Shown in pieces: positions 43,539 to 52,718 of a DNA stretch of 64,000 bases; the first letter of the stretch is position 1, and each line of letters begins with the position of its first letter. The DNA is from CAITWD01 sp963842065 (GTDB lineage: Bacteria > Actinomycetota > Thermoleophilia > Miltoncostaeales > Miltoncostaeaceae): the NCBI GenBank assembly GCA_963842065.1, contig CAWJEW010000006.1, positions 310,001 to 374,000 of the forward strand. Reading direction: 5' to 3'. A program made the translations under genes and the position numbers. Under the pieces are notes generated by a model, which had not been told where the DNA came from, searched no databases, and was given only the letters and a program-made list of their open reading frames with translations.

Positions 43539-45493
43539 CCCGAGTTCCGCAGTTGATGGGCATTTGAGTGGGGTTTGCGGCTCGGATTGCCCGTAAACAC
43601 TGAGGTCTGGGTTGGCCGAAGGCCGGAACGCGTGGGCACACGGTTTGTGGCGTGTCTCTCGTATTTGTCGGGTTGGTGTGGTATTGGTGTGGGCATGTAC
43701 TTGCGGACGATGCAGCGGCGGCGCAAGGACGGCTCGCGGGTCCGCTATGTGCAGCTGGCGCACAACCGCCGCGTTGAGGGGGTCACGCGGGCGGAGGTGC
43801 TGCTGAACCTCGGCCGCGAGGATGAGCTCGACCTGGAGGGCCTGCGCAGGCTGGCGGGGTCGATCGCCAGGTTCACCGACGGCGATGGCGGCGGGGTGCC
43901 GCTGCCGGGCGCGCCGGGTGAGTTCGAGGTCAGCGACTCGCGGCCGCTCGGCGGAGTGTGGCTGCTGGACGGGCTGTGGCGCATGCTCGGGGTCGATCGA
44001 GCGCTCCAAGGAGTGCTCGGCCCCAGGCGCTTGACGACCGACGTCGAGCGGGTACTGTTCGCGCTGGTCGCGAACCGAGCGCTGGATCCGTGCTCGAAGC
44101 GCGCCGCGACGGAGTGGGCCAGCCTCGATGTCCACATCCCCGGCATGTCCGGGATGGATGAGGATCAGGCCTATCGGGCGATGGACCTGCTCGTGGAGGC
44201 CGACGCACAGGCAAAGGTGCAGGAGGCGGTGTTCTTCGCGTGCGCGGATCTGCTGAACCTCGAGGTCGACCTGTTGTTCTTCGACACGACCAGCACATAC
44301 TTTGAGCGCGACGAACCAGAGCACGGCGATGGCGCCTTCCGCGTGTTCGGCCACTCCAAGGACCACCGGCCGGATCTGCCGCAGATCGTGATCGGCCTGG
44401 CGGTCACCAGGCAGGGAGTCCCGGTGCGGGTGTGGTGCTGGCCGGGGAACACCAACGACATGTCCGTCATCGCCGAGGTCAAGGACGGCCTGCGCGGCTG
44501 GCGGCTGGGCAGGGTCGTGACCGTCGTGGACCGCGGCTTCTCAAGCGATGAGAACCTGCGCTACCTGACCAGGGCGGGTGGGCACTGGATCGCCGGCGAG
44601 CGGATGCGCGACGGCTCCCCCGACGCCCACGCCGCGCTCTCGCGCCAGGGCCGCTACCAGACCGTCCGCGACAACCTGCGCGTCAAGGAAGTCCGGATCG
44701 GCGACGGTGACGCAGCCATGCGCTTCGTCATCTGTCACAACCCCGCCGAGGCAGAGCGCGAGCGCACCCAGCGCGAGCAAACCATCCAGCGGCTGCAGGA
44801 CGAGCTGGGGCGCATCGAGGCTCAGCGAGCGAAGGCAAAAAGCCGGAAGGCGGCCGAGGCGCACACCCGCGCGGAGTGCGCGCTGCGCGACCACCCAAGC
44901 CTGGGACGCTACCTGCGCCAGACCCGTTCGGGCCGGCTGCGGATCGACCGTCAGAAGATCGCCGCCGAGCAGCGCCTGGACGGCAAGTTCCTGCTCTCCA
45001 CCTCAGACCCCGACCTGAGCGCCGAGGACGTCGCACTCGGCTACAAGAACCTGCTCGAAGCAGAGCGTGGCTTCCGCGACCTCAAGAGCACGCTCGAGCT
45101 GCGGCCCGTCTTCCACCGCCTGGAGCGCCGCATCCGCGCGCACGTCCTACTCTCCTGGCTCGCGCTGCTCTTGATCCGCGTCGCCGAGCGCCAGACCAAC
45201 CAGACCTGGCGACGCATCGCGCTGGAGCTCGGGCGCCTGCACCTCGTCACTGTTACCGGCCCGACCGGCACGATCGCCCAGACCACCCAGCTCACCGACA
45301 CCCAGCGCGAGCTCTACGCCGCCACCGGCATCCAGCCACCGCAGCAGATCACCACGCTACAGCCAGCCTGACTCTCGCCGACAGCCGGCCCCTGGGCGTG
45401 GGCACACACGCACACGCTGCACAACGTCCCGGAATCCCGGCCTCCACGGCCGATCTCGGTCGATCCACGTCACCATCAACTGCGGAACTCGGG
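43539..45493 (+). mobile_element. IS1634-like insertion sequence (1955 bp)
   Basis: Perfect 21-bp inverted ends (CCCGAGTTCCGCAGTTGATG plus G at 43539-43559; complement at 45473-45493) and a 5-bp target duplication ACGCT (43534-43538 and 45494-45498). One large transposase gene. Confidence 0.93.
43695..45371 (+). CDS. IS1634-family transposase
   Basis: 558 aa from ATG 43695 (YLRTMQRRRKDGSRVRYVQL). DDE-type: LLFFDTTSTYFE (first Asp), TVVDRGFSSDENL (second Asp), a coiled coil (REQTIQRLQDELGRIEAQRA), and YKNLLEAERGFRDLKSTLEL (Glu). Frame extends upstream to 43575 but that part overlaps the inverted repeat. Looks complete. Confidence 0.88.
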   Translation: MYLRTMQRRRKDGSRVRYVQLAHNRRVEGVTRAEVLLNLGREDELDLEGLRRLAGSIARFTDGDGGGVPLPGAPGEFEVSDSRPLGGVWLLDGLWRMLGVDRALQGVLGPRRLTTDVERVLFALVANRALDPCSKRAATEWASLDVHIPGMSGMDEDQAYRAMDLLVEADAQAKVQEAVFFACADLLNLEVDLLFFDTTSTYFERDEPEHGDGAFRVFGHSKDHRPDLPQIVIGLAVTRQGVPVRVWCWPGNTNDMSVIAEVKDGLRGWRLGRVVTVVDRGFSSDENLRYLTRAGGHWIAGERMRDGSPDAHAALSRQGRYQTVRDNLRVKEVRIGDGDAAMRFVICHNPAEAERERTQREQTIQRLQDELGRIEAQRAKAKSRKAAEAHTRAECALRDHPSLGRYLRQTRSGRLRIDRQKIAAEQRLDGKFLLSTSDPDLSAEDVALGYKNLLEAERGFRDLKSTLELRPVFHRLERRIRAHVLLSWLALLLIRVAERQTNQTWRRIALELGRLHLVTVTGPTGTIAQTTQLTDTQRELYAATGIQPPQQITTLQPA

Positions 45494-45652
45494 ACGCTCG
45501 CGGCGGTGGATTCCCGGCGCCCGCCGGAGGTCGAAACCGACGATCAGTTGTATCGGGACGTGATCCATCGGCATGCGCACGCGATCGCGACTCAAGAGGC
45601 GGGCACGTGGTGTCTGTATCGCCAACGGACGCGACGACGCATCGACGGTTGA

Positions 45653-46224
45653 TCGCGGACCGGGAGCACTGCGCCGTGGCGCGCCATCCCTGCTTCGCTA
45701 TTGCTGACGCGTCAACGGCCAGGATCGCCGCCCGAGTTGCGTCCAGACGGTCAGCATCCGACCTGGCCTGCAAGTAGGCTCGTCGCCATGGACACTCCGC
45801 GTCGGACGAGGAGCATCGCGGTGCGTGGCACGTCGGAGGTGCCATCTGAGAACATCCCTGCAAAGAGCAGGAAAAGGTCAACGCTGAGGCTTGACCAATC
45901 AGGCTAGTCCATCGCTGTGAGGATCGAAATATGGCTGCAACTGCGATGCGGCGCCCCTCCGAGCGCGTTTGGGGGAACCCACCGGAGGGGCGCGTCACGT
46001 GCCTGGACGAGCGCGCCGGTGCGGCCCCAGTCCCGTGGCACCGCACCGGCTCGATCGACCGCGGATGCGTGATCGGTCGCTCGTAGCGGCTAGCCAACCC
46101 CCAAATTGATAGAAACGTAACTCCCCGTCCGACGAGGCTTGCACGGTGTTACGCGAGCGGTACCTCTCCTCCGGTGCGATGCGGGCCTGTCGCCGATCTT
46201 ATGCGGCTGAGATGGGGGTGCCGG
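45653..46224. other. Intergenic region with dispersed-repeat copy B
   Basis: No gene recognised. Bases 45950-46224 are copy B of the ~290-bp repeat; it ends abruptly at the IS21 insertion point and resumes at 50005. Confidence 0.6.
45950..46224 (+). repeat. Dispersed repeat, copy B (interrupted by IS21)
   Basis: Near-identical to 19955-20230 (shared CGAGCGCGCCGGTGCGGCCC, GCGGATGCGTGATCGGTCGC, ACGGTGTTACGCGAGCGGTA). After IS21, 50005-50022 (GCCGGAGGGGTGTGGGTCGC) continues the match to copy A at 20228-20246. Confidence 0.85.
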
Positions 46225-46356
46225 TGTCGGCAACGGTGGAAAACTCACCCCCCTCCGCCGTTTGAAAATGCACCCCCTCTGTCGGGTGGTGGCGAAGGCT
46301 TCGGGCGGGGTGTTGAACTTGGGCTCGTTCATGGTGTTCGAGTCCGGGAGAAGGGC

Positions 46357-47553
46357 GTGCTTGACGTGGAGCGGTGGGCGGAGCTGCGCCGGGAGCATTT
46401 CGTTCGCGGGGTGTCGATCAAGGAACTGTCGAGGCGGTACGGGATCGATCGCAACACGGTCAGGCGGGCGCTGCGCTCCGAAGGTCCGCCTGTCTATCGT
46501 CGGGCGCCAGCCCGGTCGAAGCTCGACCCGTTCAAGGATGAGATCCACGAGCTCTTGCGGCGGGATCCCAAGCTTCCGGCGGTGCGGGTCAAAGAGTTGA
46601 TCGAGCCGTTGGGGTTTGACGGTGCTCAGACGATCGTCAACGACTACCTGCGCGAGGTCCGCCCGCTGTTTGACAAGCGCCGGACCTATCAGCGCACGAT
46701 CTACCGCCCGGGCGAGATCTGCCAGTTCGATCTGTGGGAGCCATCTGGGCATGTGCCGGTCGGTCACGGCCAAACCCGGCGGGCGTGGGTCGTCGTGGCG
46801 TGCCTGGGCTATTCGCGAGCCGGCGCCGGAGCGCTTGTGTTCAGCAAACAAGCCCCCGACGTGCTGTGGGGGATGATGCGGTGTTTGCGCGTTTTGGGTG
46901 CGCTGCCGCAGCTGTTGGTGTGGGACAGGGAAGGGTGCCTGCACGCAGGCGGTGGCCGCCCGACCGAGGTCTATGCCGCATTCTGTGGCCAGCTGAAGGT
47001 GGATTGGTCCTTTTGCGAGCGAGCTGACCCCGAGGCCAAGGGGGCCGTCGAGCGCCTGCAGGGGTACCTGGAGACGAACTTCGAGCCGGGCCGCCGCTTT
47101 GCCAATGAACTCGATTACCAGCTGCAACTGGGTGCATGGTGCGAGAAGGCCAACGCCCGGACCCACAAGACGCTGCGCTGCCGGCCCGTGGATCGGCTGA
47201 TCGGCGAGCGCCAAGTGATGCGGGCACTGCCTGGTCACGCGCCTGAGGTTGACCGTCAGTGGGTGACCAGGGTGCCGCCGGATCCGTACTTGCGGTTCGA
47301 CACCAACGACTACTCACTCGACCCACACCTTGTCGGACGCAGAGTCGAGGTTCGCGTCTCGCAGCGTGAGGTGCTGGCGACAGCGCTGGATACCGGCGAG
47401 TGTGCAGGCCGTCACGAGCGCAGCTTCGCCCGCCACCGCACGATCACCGCCCTCGAGCACGCGCGCAGCTTGCGCGAGCGCCGCGGCGAACTCACCCGCG
47501 AACCCGAGGTCGAGGTGCGGCCGCTTGCGGCCTACGACGCCCTGATCGCATGA
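46357..47553 (+). CDS. istA: IS21-family transposase IstA
   Basis: 398 aa from GTG 46357. HTH (FVRGVSIKELSRRYGIDRNT), then the rve core: QFDLWEPSG (first Asp), LLVWDREGC (second Asp), EAKGAVERLQGYLETN (Glu). Overlaps istB by ATGA. Start chosen from GGGAGAAGGG upstream. Confidence 0.9.
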   Translation: MLDVERWAELRREHFVRGVSIKELSRRYGIDRNTVRRALRSEGPPVYRRAPARSKLDPFKDEIHELLRRDPKLPAVRVKELIEPLGFDGAQTIVNDYLREVRPLFDKRRTYQRTIYRPGEICQFDLWEPSGHVPVGHGQTRRAWVVVACLGYSRAGAGALVFSKQAPDVLWGMMRCLRVLGALPQLLVWDREGCLHAGGGRPTEVYAAFCGQLKVDWSFCERADPEAKGAVERLQGYLETNFEPGRRFANELDYQLQLGAWCEKANARTHKTLRCRPVDRLIGERQVMRALPGHAPEVDRQWVTRVPPDPYLRFDTNDYSLDPHLVGRRVEVRVSQREVLATALDTGECAGRHERSFARHRTITALEHARSLRERRGELTREPEVEVRPLAAYDALIA

Positions 47554-48308
47554 GCGACACCTCTGAACTGACGCATCTGTTTCGCCAGCTCAAGGCCCCC
47601 GCCGCGGCCAGGGCGCTGCCAAAGCTCACCGAGCGCGCGCGTAGTGAGGACTGGAGCTATGAGCGCTTCGCCGAGGCGCTGCTGTCAACAGAGGTCCAAG
47701 CCCGCGAGGCGCACGGCGGCCAGAACCGCATCACATTTGCGCGGTTTCCGGCTAGAAAGACCCTCGAGGAATTCGATTTCACCTTCCAGCGCTCGGTCAA
47801 GAAGACCGTCATCGAGCACCTCGGCCAGCTCGATTTTCTCTACGGCCGCGAGAACGTGATCCTGTTGGGTCCGCCCGGGACAGGCAAAACCCACCTGGCG
47901 ATCGCACTCGGGATCAGGGCCTGCCTGGCCGGGCAACGGGTGATCTTCAAGAGCGCCACCGAATGGGTCGCGCTGCTTACCGACGCCCAGCGCCAGGGCC
48001 GGCTCGAGGATGAACTCACACGCCTCGAGCGCATTCCGGTTTTGATCTGCGACGAGGCCGGCTACATCCCGTTTGATCCCCAGGCGGCAAACCTGATGTT
48101 CATGCTCGTCAGTCGGCGCTACGAACGCGCGAGCCTGATCGTCACCAGCAACAAGCCCTTCGGGGCGTGGGGCGAGATCTTCGGCGACGAGGTCACCGCC
48201 GCCGCGATGATCGATCGCCTGGTGCACCACGCCGAGATCCTCTCGCTCAAAGGCGACAGCTACCGCCTCAAAGACCGGGACTTCGGCCGGCTGCCGGCCG
48301 ATACCTGA
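47550..48308 (+). CDS. istB: IS21-family AAA+ helper IstB
   Basis: 252 aa. AAA+ ATPase that assembles target complexes for IstA: Walker A LLGPPGTGKTHLAIAL, Walker B VLICDEAGYIPFD, sensor VTSNKPFGAWGEIFGD. ATG 47550 overlaps the istA stop. Complete. Confidence 0.93.
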   Translation: MSDTSELTHLFRQLKAPAAARALPKLTERARSEDWSYERFAEALLSTEVQAREAHGGQNRITFARFPARKTLEEFDFTFQRSVKKTVIEHLGQLDFLYGRENVILLGPPGTGKTHLAIALGIRACLAGQRVIFKSATEWVALLTDAQRQGRLEDELTRLERIPVLICDEAGYIPFDPQAANLMFMLVSRRYERASLIVTSNKPFGAWGEIFGDEVTAAAMIDRLVHHAEILSLKGDSYRLKDRDFGRLPADT

Positions 48309-48447
48309 CCCACCCCACCAACACCCAGCCGGCGGTATCTCGTTCTGCTCGCCTCCGGCTCACGGCACGAGATACCGCCGCAACACCCAGCCGCGGGGTC
48401 GAATCTCACCGCGGTGCCGAAGGGGGGTGCATTTTCGACCGTTGCAA

Positions 48448-49972
48448 GAGGCTGTCGCGTAAACCTCCGGTGTTGCGGGCTGCCGACCCGTTGACGTGAT
48501 GGTGCGGGTCTTGCTCGCGATCGCCGGCACGGATTCGGGTGACAGGTCACCGGCCGGGCGGCTACCCGGTCGCCGGTAGGTGTCGGTAGAGCTTGAGGAG
48601 GTTGTGGGTGGCGGCGATCAGCCGCCATTCGGACCGGCATGCCGCGAGGCCGCGGCGCTGGAAGCGGTCGGCACGGCGGGTGACTTTGGTTTGAGCGAAG
48701 ATCGGCTCGATCATCTGCTGTCGTCGGCGGTAGAGGGCAGCGCCGTCGTCGCTGGTAATCACGCGCTGCATCTGCGCATACAGACCATGCACGCGCTTGT
48801 CGCGCAGACGTCGACCGTCTGCCGTGCGTGCGGGACGGGCGCTGCTATCGGGATTGACGATCACCTGGCTGCCGTCGCCCACGAGTCGGGAGATCTGCGG
48901 GACGTTCCAGTAGCCGGCATCGGCGAGCACGGTCGTTGGGGTCTGGTCGATGCCGAGCGCCGCGAGTTCGCCGCGCGCGGCGTTGACCATCGGCTCCAGC
49001 AGCCGCCCGTCCGGGGAGTCGGTGGAGAGCTCGGCGGCGATGATGACCTGCGTTTCGGTGCAGACGGCCTGGGCGTTGTAGCCCTGCACGAACCCTCTAG
49101 GCGCACGAACCAGGCGGCTGTCTGGATCGGTCACGTTCGCGCGCGCGGACGGGTCGACCACACCCGGCGGTGGGACGGGACGGCGCCCACGGAGTTTTTT
49201 GCCACGCTCGGCCTCAAGCTCGGCGCGTGCGTCAAGGCGCGCAGCGTGGGCGGCCTGGGCCTCTCGGACCTCGGCCTCCAGACGCTCCTTGGCGGCCCGC
49301 AACCGCGCACGACGCGAGCTGCGATCAGCCAACTCTGAAGGCAGCTCGTCACCGCGGCGCTCGCCCAGACGGGCATCCTCGGCAGCGTCTGCGGCGGCAG
49401 CCTGCTCGAGGAGTTCGCGGGCGATCTGCGCGTAAGTGCGGTTCGCCTCACGCGCCGCGTTACCGGCGATCTTGGTGCCATCGACGGCAATCAGCCCAAT
49501 GCGCACAAGACCGGCGTTGGCGCATAACCCGAGAACTTGGGTGAACACCTCACCCAGTGCCAGTTCATGGCGCACGCGGAACCGGGCGATCGTGGCGTGG
49601 TCGGGCACCTGGTTGGCGGAGATCACCCTGAACGCCACGTCCTCGCGGCAGCGCCGCTCGATCGCGCGCGACGAGCGCTCCCCGACCGCGTAGGCGTAGA
49701 GCAACAACGCAACCATCATCTCCGGATCGAACGCGGCCCGGCCCCACCCATCCTGGCGGTACTGGAGCAACGAACGCCGAGAGATCCAGCTCCTCGACCG
49801 CGTCCAAGACAAACCACGCCAGATGATCCTCCGCGAGCCAGTCCCGCAAGCTCGGCGGCAACAACCACTCCTGCTCCCGATCGCACCTCACGAAGTTCTG
49901 CGTCATTTCAGAATCATCGCTACCGCACCGGACATTCCGACCGGCCAAACGCCGGGTTTACGCGACAGCCTC
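48448..49972 (-). mobile_element. IS1182-family element inside IS21 (1525 bp)
   Basis: 18-bp inverted ends GAGGCTGTCGCGTAAACC (48448-48465) and complement (49955-49972) with 4-bp direct repeats GCAA (48444-48447, 49973-49976). Nested in the right-end repeats of IS21, so it arrived later. Confidence 0.9.
48562..49906 (-). pseudogene. IS1182-family transposase with one frameshift
   Basis: Begins at ATG 49906 (MTQNFVRCDREQEWLLPPSL, DWLAEDHLAWFVLDAVEELD), then needs a one-base shift near 49785 to continue YRQDGWGRAAFDPEMMVALL. Downstream core: LIAVDGTKIAGNAA, VLADAGYWNVPQ, RRADRFQRRGLAACRSEWRL. As read, not functional. Confidence 0.8.
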
Positions 49973-50296
49973 GCAAAGGGGTGCATTTTCGGGCGCCCTT
50001 GACAGCCGGAGGGGTGTGGGTCGCGGCGGGGGGCCCGCTCGTCGTCTCTGGTGTACGCCGTCACGCCAAAAACCCCAGTGTGTCAGCCCGAATGCGGGCA
50101 ACTGCCCCACAAACATCGGGGCCGTGCGGGCATTTTGCGTCCCAAGCCGGGCTGATACACGAGTCGGTACGCCATCGGCCGTCGCTCGATCCTGCCAGTG
50201 AACGATTCTGAGCCCTGGGACGTCTAGGGAACGGGCGTGCGGCCCCACAGCACCACCACCGCGGGCATCGGCGCCGGGCTCGGAGCATGTTGCTCG

Positions 50297-51253
50297 CTAT
50301 GCGGCGGTTGGCGGCGGCGTCGGCATCAGGTTCGCTGCCACCGTTTGCAGGGACAGCGCCTGGGCGAACATCACCCCATCCTGGTTCTCAATGAGCTTCA
50401 TCACCGCGGTGTCGGCAAGCGTCTGCATGCACAGGTGATGAACGGTCAGCACCGCATCTTGCAGCGCGTTGTCGGCTTCGAGGGCCGTCACGTTGAGGCC
50501 GAGAGCCCTAGCGTGGTGGAAATCGATATGCCTGGCGTGCGACATGGTCTGATCGTGGCTCGCTAGGCCCTTCAGGACCCCGTTGGCGCGCGCGAGCGGG
50601 CCTGGGTTGCGCGTCCCTGCAAACATGCCGGTCTTCAGCCACTCGCGGACCATGTTGTTGGCCATATCGATTGCCTTTTGTGCTTCACCGATCAGGGTCG
50701 GGTGGTACTTGGCGATGATTGGTTGCCACACCGGAATCTTCGCTGGATCTGTCCGGATCTCTTCGGCCGCGCGTTTGAACTCCTCGAGGATCCCGTGCGC
50801 CGGCACGCCGGCGAGCTGCGGGTCGACGGGACCAAGACTGGAGTGCAATCCCATGACGATCTCTCGGCACGCGCAGGCGATCATCGTCCCGGCCGACATC
50901 GCCAACTGCGGGACGATTGCGCGTATGTTCGTTCCGAACATTGCGCGGAGGTAGGTCACGAGTGACTCGGTGGCAGCCACGTCGCCGCCGGGCGTGTGTA
51001 AGACGAGGTCGAGGCCCTTGGATCGATCCATGCCGTGGATCGTCGCCATGAACCCGTTTGTGTCCTGGTCATTGACCGTAAATGGCTGCGGTTCTTGCGC
51101 GTAGAACTGAGGTTTTGACAGCCACGCCGAGTAGTAAACGATCGTGTTTCGGTCGGTCGCGTCGCTGAGTTGCCGAAGGTAGCGACGGCGAATCACGTCA
51201 TACGCGCTGCCGGCACGGTGGAGTTCGCGGAGCAGCTCATTCCAGTTCGGCAC
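50297..51253 (-). CDS. SDH-family Clp-fold serine protease
   Basis: 318 aa, cytosolic or membrane-associated. GLDLVLHTPGGDVAATES and VPQLAMSAGTMIACAC (nucleophile Ser) followed by GLHSSLGPVDPQL (oxyanion/His-Asp region) match the ClpP-like SDH proteinase family (PF01972). Such proteases often stand alone in genomic islands; target unknown. It is the third gene of a small minus-strand operon with two small proteins. Confidence 0.78.
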   Translation of the reverse strand: MPNWNELLRELHRAGSAYDVIRRRYLRQLSDATDRNTIVYYSAWLSKPQFYAQEPQPFTVNDQDTNGFMATIHGMDRSKGLDLVLHTPGGDVAATESLVTYLRAMFGTNIRAIVPQLAMSAGTMIACACREIVMGLHSSLGPVDPQLAGVPAHGILEEFKRAAEEIRTDPAKIPVWQPIIAKYHPTLIGEAQKAIDMANNMVREWLKTGMFAGTRNPGPLARANGVLKGLASHDQTMSHARHIDFHHARALGLNVTALEADNALQDAVLTVHHLCMQTLADTAVMKLIENQDGVMFAQALSLQTVAANLMPTPPPTAA

Positions 51254-51274
51254 GGCTCAGCTGCGTCCGGCCGA

Positions 51275-51481
51275 TCAGCGCGTCGGCAGGGGCGGGGAGT
51301 CGCCGGTGATCGGGTAGAAGACGACCGGAAAGGTTTCGTGAACCGCAGGAAGTGCAGGCTGATTGGTGGGCAGCCGGAGCACCTTGAACACCTCGAGGAT
51401 CTGTTCGTCAGTCATAGACTCGGCGAGCCCGGACGTGCTCGCCTGGCTCTCTGGCCCGGCGGTTCCGTCATGTTCGGCCAT
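51275..51481 (-). CDS. Small acidic partner protein
   Basis: 68 aa from ATG 51481, with a G5 ribosome site upstream. Reads MAEHDGTAGPESQASTSGLA, then MTDEQILEVFKVLRLPTNQP. No known family. It ends 21 bp before the protease gene and so likely works with it, as an adaptor or inhibitor (inference). Confidence 0.55.
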   Translation of the reverse strand: MAEHDGTAGPESQASTSGLAESMTDEQILEVFKVLRLPTNQPALPAVHETFPVVFYPITGDSPPLPTR

Positions 51482-51579
51482 GGTGGTTCCCCCTTTTTGT
51501 AAGTCGAACGTACCGCACCGACTTGACCGCACGCAACGGGCGGCCAGAACGCGACAAGCCGTGATGAAGGGGAACACGA

Positions 51580-51855
51580 TTACGATCCGCCCCGTCTTTC
51601 GGGACGGTGTTGGCCTCGCCGCCGACGGATCCTTGTCGCCGCGCGCAGCGGATCCGTTCCCGGCATCGTGCCGCCGCCGCCCTTCGTCACGACGGGCAGG
51701 TGTCTCATCGTGACCCTGTCGCCGGAGCGATCGCGACCCGATTGTGCGAACCGCTCCAGCGGGGTCGACTCGGCCAGGGCGCGCTCGAGGATGCATCGCT
51801 GCTCGGCTTCCTCGCGGGCGCGCTGGATGTGGAACAGCAGCGGATTGACGTCCAT
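51580..51855 (-). CDS. Conserved small protein of TDPLxAL type
   Basis: 91 aa from ATG 51855 with CGGAGG upstream. MDVNPLLFHIQRAREEAEQR, LERALAESTPLERFAQSGRD, TMRHLPVVTKGGGGTMPGTD, basic tail. This is the only apparently full-length copy of a family of which 3' pieces occur at 21164-21250, 21760-22014 and near 22478-22530. Function unknown. Confidence 0.6.
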   Translation of the reverse strand: MDVNPLLFHIQRAREEAEQRCILERALAESTPLERFAQSGRDRSGDRVTMRHLPVVTKGGGGTMPGTDPLRAATRIRRRRGQHRPERRGGS

Positions 51856-51958
51856 TTCGACCTCCGGCTCTTGTGGGTCAGCGAAGCGGCACGACCTCGT
51901 TGCGGTTGGCTGTCGGCTGGACCGCACGGCGGCCGGCGGTTAGGCTCGCGCCGGATCT

Positions 51959-52135
51959 ATGGCGAAGAAGCCCGAACAGCAAAACGAGCAACGCGCCGCG
52001 CCGCCGGCGCCGGGGAAGCAGCGCCCGTTCGGGGGCTTGGTGAAGAAGGGCGGCGTCCCGAAGTCATCGGGGCGATGTCCTGGGTGCGGCGTGATGAACG
52101 GTCGCCCGCATCTCAGCGGCTGCAGGCACAAGTAG
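51959..52135 (+). CDS. Small zinc-ribbon-like protein
   Basis: 58 codons from ATG 51959: a KKPEQQNEQR start, PFGGLVKKGGVPKSSGRCPG and CGVMNGRPHLSGCRHK. The CPGC and GCRH pair could bind one zinc. TAGGCT lies 18 nt upstream as a possible -10. Divergent from the TDPLxAL gene. Short, so only moderately sure. Confidence 0.45.
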   Translation: MAKKPEQQNEQRAAPPAPGKQRPFGGLVKKGGVPKSSGRCPGCGVMNGRPHLSGCRHK

Positions 52136-52148
52136 CCGTACGCGCCGC

Positions 52149-52718
52149 TCAGTCGACACGGTCAACTCGATCGAAGACCTCCGGCCGCATCATGACAAGG
52201 CCGATCCAGGTGGCCTCCACAATGAACGCGCCGGCAGCGAGCGCGATGACCGCGAGGCGAACCTCGTTGATAGACGACGCATGATCTCTTGGCACGAGCA
52301 TGACCGGGAGCGCTCCGAGCAGGCATAGGATCCCGACGTTGTAGGCCCACCTTGAGCGGTTCGCCCAGGTCACAAAGCGAGCCTGGGAGTAGCGTTGCTC
52401 CCATTCAAGCTCGGCCTGTCGGGCTTCGTCGGGATCGGGCCACCAGTCGGCTAGGTCCGCGGGAGTCACGACGAATCGCTTGGCCCAAAACGTCAGCTGA
52501 ACAGACCCCACGAACCCGAAGCTCGAACCCACCAGCAGCAGCATCGCGACGTTGCTCCATCTGATGGAGCTGCCGAGCGTCAAGACGAGCCCCACGAGCG
52601 CGACACTCGTCGCGGCCAGGAGCGGCGCCGCGATCGACCCCATGCCGTCGATTGCGGCCGCGTAACCATAGGGGCTCGGCACTTCCCATCGTGGCCGCAG
52701 CGGCCGGGGGTCCCTCAC
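52149..52718 (-). CDS. Hypothetical membrane protein
   Basis: 189 aa. Four helices: two near residues 30-80 (PLLAATSVALVGLVLTLGSS, NVAMLLLVGSSFGFVGSVQL), two near 115-175. A soluble loop with WWPDPDEARQAELEWEQRYS lies between. GTG 52718 chosen for AAGGAGG 5 nt upstream; the frame opens earlier at TTG 52766. Function unknown. Confidence 0.6.
   Translation of the reverse strand: MRDPRPLRPRWEVPSPYGYAAAIDGMGSIAAPLLAATSVALVGLVLTLGSSIRWSNVAMLLLVGSSFGFVGSVQLTFWAKRFVVTPADLADWWPDPDEARQAELEWEQRYSQARFVTWANRSRWAYNVGILCLLGALPVMLVPRDHASSINEVRLAVIALAAGAFIVEATWIGLVMMRPEVFDRVDRVD

Larger units (their letters stand above)
43300..45652 (+). pseudogene. DUF5615 PIN-like toxin gene, split by IS1634
   Basis: From TTG 43300: LQLVLDEMLPRSLARELSSR, AVLVTFDNAMPTQH match PIN-like toxins with Asp at the active site (LDE, TFD). 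At 43538 the IS begins. Removing the IS and one ACGCT copy gives 393 nt, in frame, ending YRDVIHRHAHAIATQEAGTW and CLYRQRTRRRIDG before TGA at 45650-45652: a whole 130-aa toxin. The interrupted form should be inactive. Confidence 0.85.
46225..50004 (+). mobile_element. IS21-family element, split by an IS1182
   Basis: Left end TGTCGGCAACGG at 46225, right end ...CTTGACA at 50004, flanked by GCCGG duplicates (46220-46224 and 50005-50009). Sub-terminal repeats of the GAAAATGCACCCC type occur inside both ends, as in IS21. Carries istA and istB. The right end is interrupted by a second IS at 48448-49972; without it the element is about 2.25 kb. Confidence 0.88.

Noticed and set aside
46090..47238. 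382-aa minus-strand frame opposite istA.
   Set aside because: Antisense to an intact transposase with all catalytic residues.
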